From assembly GCA_002345925.1 (NCBI GenBank), contig DDWM01000054.1, positions 1-39,356 on the forward strand: a stretch of 39,356 bases of DNA, written 5' to 3'. The notes beneath the pieces are model-generated. The model was not told the DNA's origin, did not search any database, and was given only the letters and a program-made list of their open reading frames with translations. The translations under genes were made by a program, and so were the position numbers. Below, in pieces: positions 35,897-39,356 of this stretch. Each line of letters begins with the position of its first letter. Within the stretch, counting starts at the first letter, position 1. The stretch is from Actinobacteria bacterium UBA2286 (GTDB lineage Bacteria > Actinomycetota > Coriobacteriia > Anaerosomatales > Anaerosomataceae).

Positions 35897-36758
35897 GCGC
35901 GGACTCGGAAGAGGCCTTTCGGCCCTCATCCCTGGGGCAGGCCATGAATTCTCGGGCGGAGAGCCAACCGAGCTCCCGATCGACCTGGTTTCCCCCAACC
36001 CAAATCAGCCCCGAACTGCTATGGAAGAGGCTGGCATAGAGGAGCTCGCGGACTCCATCGCCAAAGTTGGCGTCCTGCAGCCAATCATTGTGCGTCCGCA
36101 TGCCGAGGGATACCAGATCATCGCCGGAGAACGTCGCTGGAGGGCTTCACGACTCGCAGGTCTTACCAAAGTCCCCGTTCGTGTGATGGCATCGACTGAA
36201 ACAGAGTCGCTGGCCCTCGCGCTCATAGAGAACCTTCAGCGGCAGGACCTGAACGCGATCGAAGAGGCTCGCGGCTACAAGCGTCTGATCGAAGAGTATT
36301 CGATGACGCAGTCGGAGTTGGCTGACAGGGTCTCGAAGTCGCGATCGGCCGTGACTAACGCCTTGCGGTTGTTGGATCTTCCTGAAGAGATCCAGGAGTT
36401 GATGTATGAGGGCAAGCTCACCGCCGGCCACGCTCGCGCAGTGCTCTCACTTCCCGGAGACGCTCCTCGCACCCGCTTAGCTCACAAGATCATCGATGAC
36501 GGCCTTTCCGTCCGCGATGCAGAGAACCTTGCTCGCTTGATAGCTGCGGGCCAAGGTGAGCGTACCCCGCGCCCAGTTTCTCCCAAGTCATACAAGGTTG
36601 TGGCTCGCAAACTCCGGCGTCTGCTCGTGACGAATGTCCGTGTTCGTCAGACCGCCAAGAAGGGCAAAATCGAAATAGACTTCGTCGATGAGAGCGACTT
36701 GGAGCGCATCATGCGCGTTCTCACCGAGAGCGAGGTCCCGGAAGGAGACGATGAATGA
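35889..36758 (+). CDS. parB: Chromosome-partitioning protein ParB
   Basis: A 289-residue ParB from GTG. The N-terminus MAKRGLGRGLSALIPG is the ParA-contact motif. The CTPase core has PNPNQPR, GERRWRAS (80-87) and ENLQRQDLN (114-122); the HTH is MTQSELADRVSKSRSAVTNA (139-158) followed by LRLLDLP. A central gap follows (LIAAGQGERTPRP) and the C-terminal dimer domain. It binds the parS pair upstream of rsmG and spreads as a CTP-clamp. It overlaps the following gene by 4 bp. Confidence 0.97.
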   Translation: MAKRGLGRGLSALIPGAGHEFSGGEPTELPIDLVSPNPNQPRTAMEEAGIEELADSIAKVGVLQPIIVRPHAEGYQIIAGERRWRASRLAGLTKVPVRVMASTETESLALALIENLQRQDLNAIEEARGYKRLIEEYSMTQSELADRVSKSRSAVTNALRLLDLPEEIQELMYEGKLTAGHARAVLSLPGDAPRTRLAHKIIDDGLSVRDAENLARLIAAGQGERTPRPVSPKSYKVVARKLRRLLVTNVRVRQTAKKGKIEIDFVDESDLERIMRVLTESEVPEGDDE

Positions 36759-37060
36759 TGCGTCACCGCCGAATGGAATATTTTGTCATCGGTATGTTCG
36801 TAGGAACAGCGGGCGGCATCCTGATAGGTCTGTTGTTTGCACCAGATAGTGGCATTCGCACACGTCAGCGCCTTGCAAATGAGGCGCTACGGGTTGCAGA
36901 TGCCGCTCGGGCAGTAGCGGATCGCGCGGAGAGGGCCGCGGAGTTGGTTGGTTCGCGCATGGACCACTACCTCGGTCGAGACGAGGAAGTCGCCTGGCGC
37001 AAGGTTCGCGAGTTGCGCGAGGGCGTTCAGAAGTACTCTCGTACGGTGATGATGCCCTGA
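36755..37060 (+). CDS. YtxH-like membrane protein
   Basis: A 101-residue protein that starts inside the last codons of parB (two consecutive ATGs at 36755 and 36758, GGAAGGAG upstream). A glycine-rich TM (FVIGMFVGTAGGILIGLLFAPDSGIRTRQRL) is the usual YtxH hydrophobic pattern with APDSG after it, then an amphipathic helix (AARAVADRAERAAELVGSRM) and a basic tail. YtxH proteins are small membrane-associated stress-related proteins of unknown mechanism. Translational coupling to parB is uncommon to my knowledge and may link the membrane to segregation, or merely reflect dense packing. Confidence 0.85.
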   Translation: MMRHRRMEYFVIGMFVGTAGGILIGLLFAPDSGIRTRQRLANEALRVADAARAVADRAERAAELVGSRMDHYLGRDEEVAWRKVRELREGVQKYSRTVMMP

Positions 37061-37112
37061 CGTCAGACCTGCATGCTACGCTTCCTTTGGTCAAATCGAG
37101 GGGAGCGGTGTC

Positions 37113-39356
37113 GTGGGTCTCACAATCGTCACGGGTGGCGCCAACGCCGGCAAGACAGGGGAGCTTCACGAAGCGATTCGTGAAGCTGTTCGGCGTGGGG
37201 AAGTCCCACTGCTCCTCCTGCCGTCTGCCCCCGAGGTAGACCGGGCTGAGGATGAGTTCTCTCACGCGGGGTCGTCGCTCGGTGTCAGTATTCTGCAGTT
37301 CGATCGGTACCTCGATTCACTATGGGGCCTTTACGGCGACGGCCGAGCACTTGTTCGTCCCACGCAGCGCCTGCTAATCATCAATCAAGTGCTCTCGGCG
37401 GCTGATCTGAAGGTCTTGACCAGGTCAGCAGAGCGACCCGGCTTCGCACGCTTGCTTGAGTCTGTGGTGCAGCGGGCGGGGGAGTCGCTTGCTCTCGATG
37501 GCCGTCGGGCCCCCACCCAACGCGTAAGTGCCGCAGGAGAGCTTCTCGGCCTTGTAGACGCATACGCCGAGGAGATCCGGGACTCTTGTCTCGTTGAGCC
37601 TTCCGAGGCGCACAGGATCCTTTCCGAGTCGGTCACAGCTGACGCGCTGCCGGACCTTATCGCAATCAATCGATTCGCGAGCTTCACGCCGGCTCAAGCC
37701 GCATTTGTTAGGCGCTGCGCAGCGCTTGATGTAGACACTCGCGTTGCTTTGACGTGGTTAGATGGCCACCCGGCTACCGCCGCAGCCGCAGCAGTCGTAG
37801 GTGAGCTCACAGGTGTCGCCGGGGCACGACTCGTTGTCGCGGACGACGCTCCACATGAGAACCCGGAGTTGCGCTCTCTCGGACAGCGCCTTTTCTACAG
37901 CGGAGAGGAGATCGGTTCCAGTGGATCCAGCGGCGCGGTCACGCTCTCAGAGGCTGCCGGAACATCTGGTGAAGCCGCCCGAATCACCAGGGAAGTACAA
38001 GAACTGGTAATATCTGGCAGGTCATACGGCGATATAGCCGTTGTCTTCAGGAACCCAGAGAGTCACGTCACCCGTCTTATAAGTGCCTTCCGGGAAGCTG
38101 GCGTTCCTGCTGATATCGACGCTCAGATCCAGGCGGCTGGGACAGGCCTGGGCCGAGCGATGGTGCTTCTTCTTGGTTATCTCTGTGGCGGGCAGCGCCG
38201 CGCGGACCTCATGGGATTTCTCAGGAGTGGTTACGCCTGGGCAGATTCAGCAGCGGTCGACTTGGTAGACGAAGCGCTGCGGCGCAGTCGTGTGTCAGTT
38301 GGCCGGGCGGTTCTTACTCGGGCGCTTACTGTGGGTTCGCACACACGCCTACTGCTGGAGCGGGCCAGTGACCTTGCGGGCGCCCCCGTGGACGCGTCCG
38401 CTGTTGATGGGTGGCGGTGGCTGGTAGCAGACATGCTCCGCTCGGCGTATGGGCCATCTGCGATTCTCGACGATCGCGGGATGATTGACGCGGCGGCGCA
38501 GCGTACGGTCATGGCGGCGATTCAGGAGATTGCGGTGCTTGGCGGGGGAGAGGCCGGGGCCATAGAGGTGCTTCGCATCCTCGGCGATGCACGGGTCACA
38601 CTCAAGCCTGATGCGACTCGAAGTGACCGCGTGCAGGTGATGAGCGCCGAACGGGCGCGATCCCGCCGATTTGCCGCTGTAATCCTTGGCGGGCTTAACT
38701 CCGGGGAGTTCCCGGCGCTGCCTTCCGAGGACGCACTGAGCTCGCCAGAGCTAGCGGCCGCCCTGCTCGCGGCGGGCATCGACATGTCGCCGCGTATAGA
38801 CGCCGACGCCGAGCGACTCCTCTTCTACCAGGTGGTCACGGGTGCTCGCGAGCGCCTCGTGCTGAGCAGGATGGTCTGCGACGACGACGGCCGTCCGGTC
38901 AGGGCGTCATCGCTGTGGGAGGAGTTTCTCGACCTATATCGAGACCCCGTGTCCGGCTCGCCATATGGAGATCGTGAGTTGCCTGTGCGCAGACTCGAGC
39001 TTGGGGACCTCACCGAGACAGAAGACGCACCTCTTGCCGAGAGACGTCGGCTGCGTGCTCTGGCACAGGCGGGGGAGAGCACGGAGCCGCGCGTGAGCGC
39101 CGCGCGCTGGCGGGCGAGGGCTCGCTTGGGTTGTCTGAGCTCTGAGCTTGCGACCGAACTCGCGGCTCGCGATACATTCTCGGCCAGTGAGATCGAGGCC
39201 TATCTGGCGTGCCCGTTCGGTTGGTTCTACCAGCGGATGCTTGGCGCGTCACCACTTGATGAGGAGATCGACGCGCTCGAGAAGGGCCGACTGGCGCACG
39301 ACATCATGAAGCGCGTGTATGACGATCGCGCGGAGAGTTCGCTTGGCAGAATCACT
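37113..39356 (+). CDS. AddB-like ATP-dependent nuclease subunit, N-terminal 748 codons (runs off the window)
   Basis: The frame is open from the GTG at 37113 (GGGGAGC seven bases before) to the end of the window with no stop. It begins with a P-loop: GLTIVTGGANAGKTGEL, like AddB, and has UvrD/RecB-like helicase-type parts (e.g. LGGLNSGEFPALP). Near the end comes SASEIEAYLACPFGWFYQRM and GRLAHDIMKRVY: the first is the iron-sulfur cysteine motif of PD-(D/E)XK_1 nuclease domains in AddB/Cas4-like proteins, the second the motif with the metal-binding histidine. The remaining three cysteines and the catalytic Asp/Glu/Lys would lie beyond the window. AddB with AddA resects double-strand breaks. The AddA partner would be expected downstream. 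Confidence 0.85.
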   Translation, partial: MGLTIVTGGANAGKTGELHEAIREAVRRGEVPLLLLPSAPEVDRAEDEFSHAGSSLGVSILQFDRYLDSLWGLYGDGRALVRPTQRLLIINQVLSAADLKVLTRSAERPGFARLLESVVQRAGESLALDGRRAPTQRVSAAGELLGLVDAYAEEIRDSCLVEPSEAHRILSESVTADALPDLIAINRFASFTPAQAAFVRRCAALDVDTRVALTWLDGHPATAAAAAVVGELTGVAGARLVVADDAPHENPELRSLGQRLFYSGEEIGSSGSSGAVTLSEAAGTSGEAARITREVQELVISGRSYGDIAVVFRNPESHVTRLISAFREAGVPADIDAQIQAAGTGLGRAMVLLLGYLCGGQRRADLMGFLRSGYAWADSAAVDLVDEALRRSRVSVGRAVLTRALTVGSHTRLLLERASDLAGAPVDASAVDGWRWLVADMLRSAYGPSAILDDRGMIDAAAQRTVMAAIQEIAVLGGGEAGAIEVLRILGDARVTLKPDATRSDRVQVMSAERARSRRFAAVILGGLNSGEFPALPSEDALSSPELAAALLAAGIDMSPRIDADAERLLFYQVVTGARERLVLSRMVCDDDGRPVRASSLWEEFLDLYRDPVSGSPYGDRELPVRRLELGDLTETEDAPLAERRRLRALAQAGESTEPRVSAARWRARARLGCLSSELATELAARDTFSASEIEAYLACPFGWFYQRMLGASPLDEEIDALEKGRLAHDIMKRVYDDRAESSLGRIT

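Overview
The window looks like chromosomal DNA around the replication origin of a monoderm, high-G+C actinobacterium-like organism. I would guess a Coriobacteriia/Anaerosomatales-type lineage, but this is inference from gene content only. The reasons are: the order rpmH-rnpA-yidD-yidC-khpB-rsmG-parA-parB on one side and dnaA-dnaN-recF-dciA-gyrB-gyrA on the other; many GTG and TTG starts with strong Shine-Dalgarno sites; three cell-wall-binding repeat 2 (CWB2) domains on a secreted protease; a short YidC without a periplasmic domain; and no outer-membrane genes.

Left arm (1-20.5 kb), accessory and metabolic. The 3' end of an NdvB-like GH94 glycoside phosphorylase converges on a secreted subtilisin-like protease, which follows a short-chain dehydrogenase. 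Divergent from the dehydrogenase is a compact lipid-modification operon: FAD oxidoreductase, DUF1365 protein, cyclopropane-fatty-acid-synthase-type methyltransferase. Then come a PEBP-fold lipoprotein, a bacterial eRF1-like (baeRF) protein, and a GbsR/MarR regulator coupled by ATGA overlaps to an ABC-2 exporter (one ATPase, two permeases) that ends in an unlisted 44-residue membrane microprotein. After a small membrane-anchored protein, a bidirectional terminator and a tRNA-Ile(GAT) follow a bifunctional-nuclease (DUF151) gene, a MacAB-like efflux module (permease, ATPase, adaptor), a HAD phosphatase and an MFS transporter.

Origin region (20.5-31.7 kb). Reading leftwards is one co-oriented set: an ATPase/winged-helix gene of unknown role, dnaA, dnaN, recF, a DciA (DUF721) gene, gyrB, a two-TM membrane protein, gyrA. 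DnaA-box-like sites form two clusters flanking this start: about nine upstream of dnaA (31.0-31.5 kb) and three between dnaA and dnaN. Beside one of the latter lies a CTACTACTATTACT element that looks like a DnaA-trio, suggesting a bipartite oriC.

Right arm (31.7-39.4 kb). A near-consensus promoter drives rpmH-rnpA-yidD, then yidC-khpB and a terminator. Two parS sites follow, the second overlapping the rsmG start codon, then rsmG, parA, parB, a YtxH-like gene and the first 748 codons of an AddB-like nuclease that runs off the window.

No CRISPR array, insertion sequence, prophage or rRNA gene was seen. The least explained items are the HATPase/winged-helix gene next to dnaA, the membrane protein between gyrB and gyrA, and the exporter microprotein.
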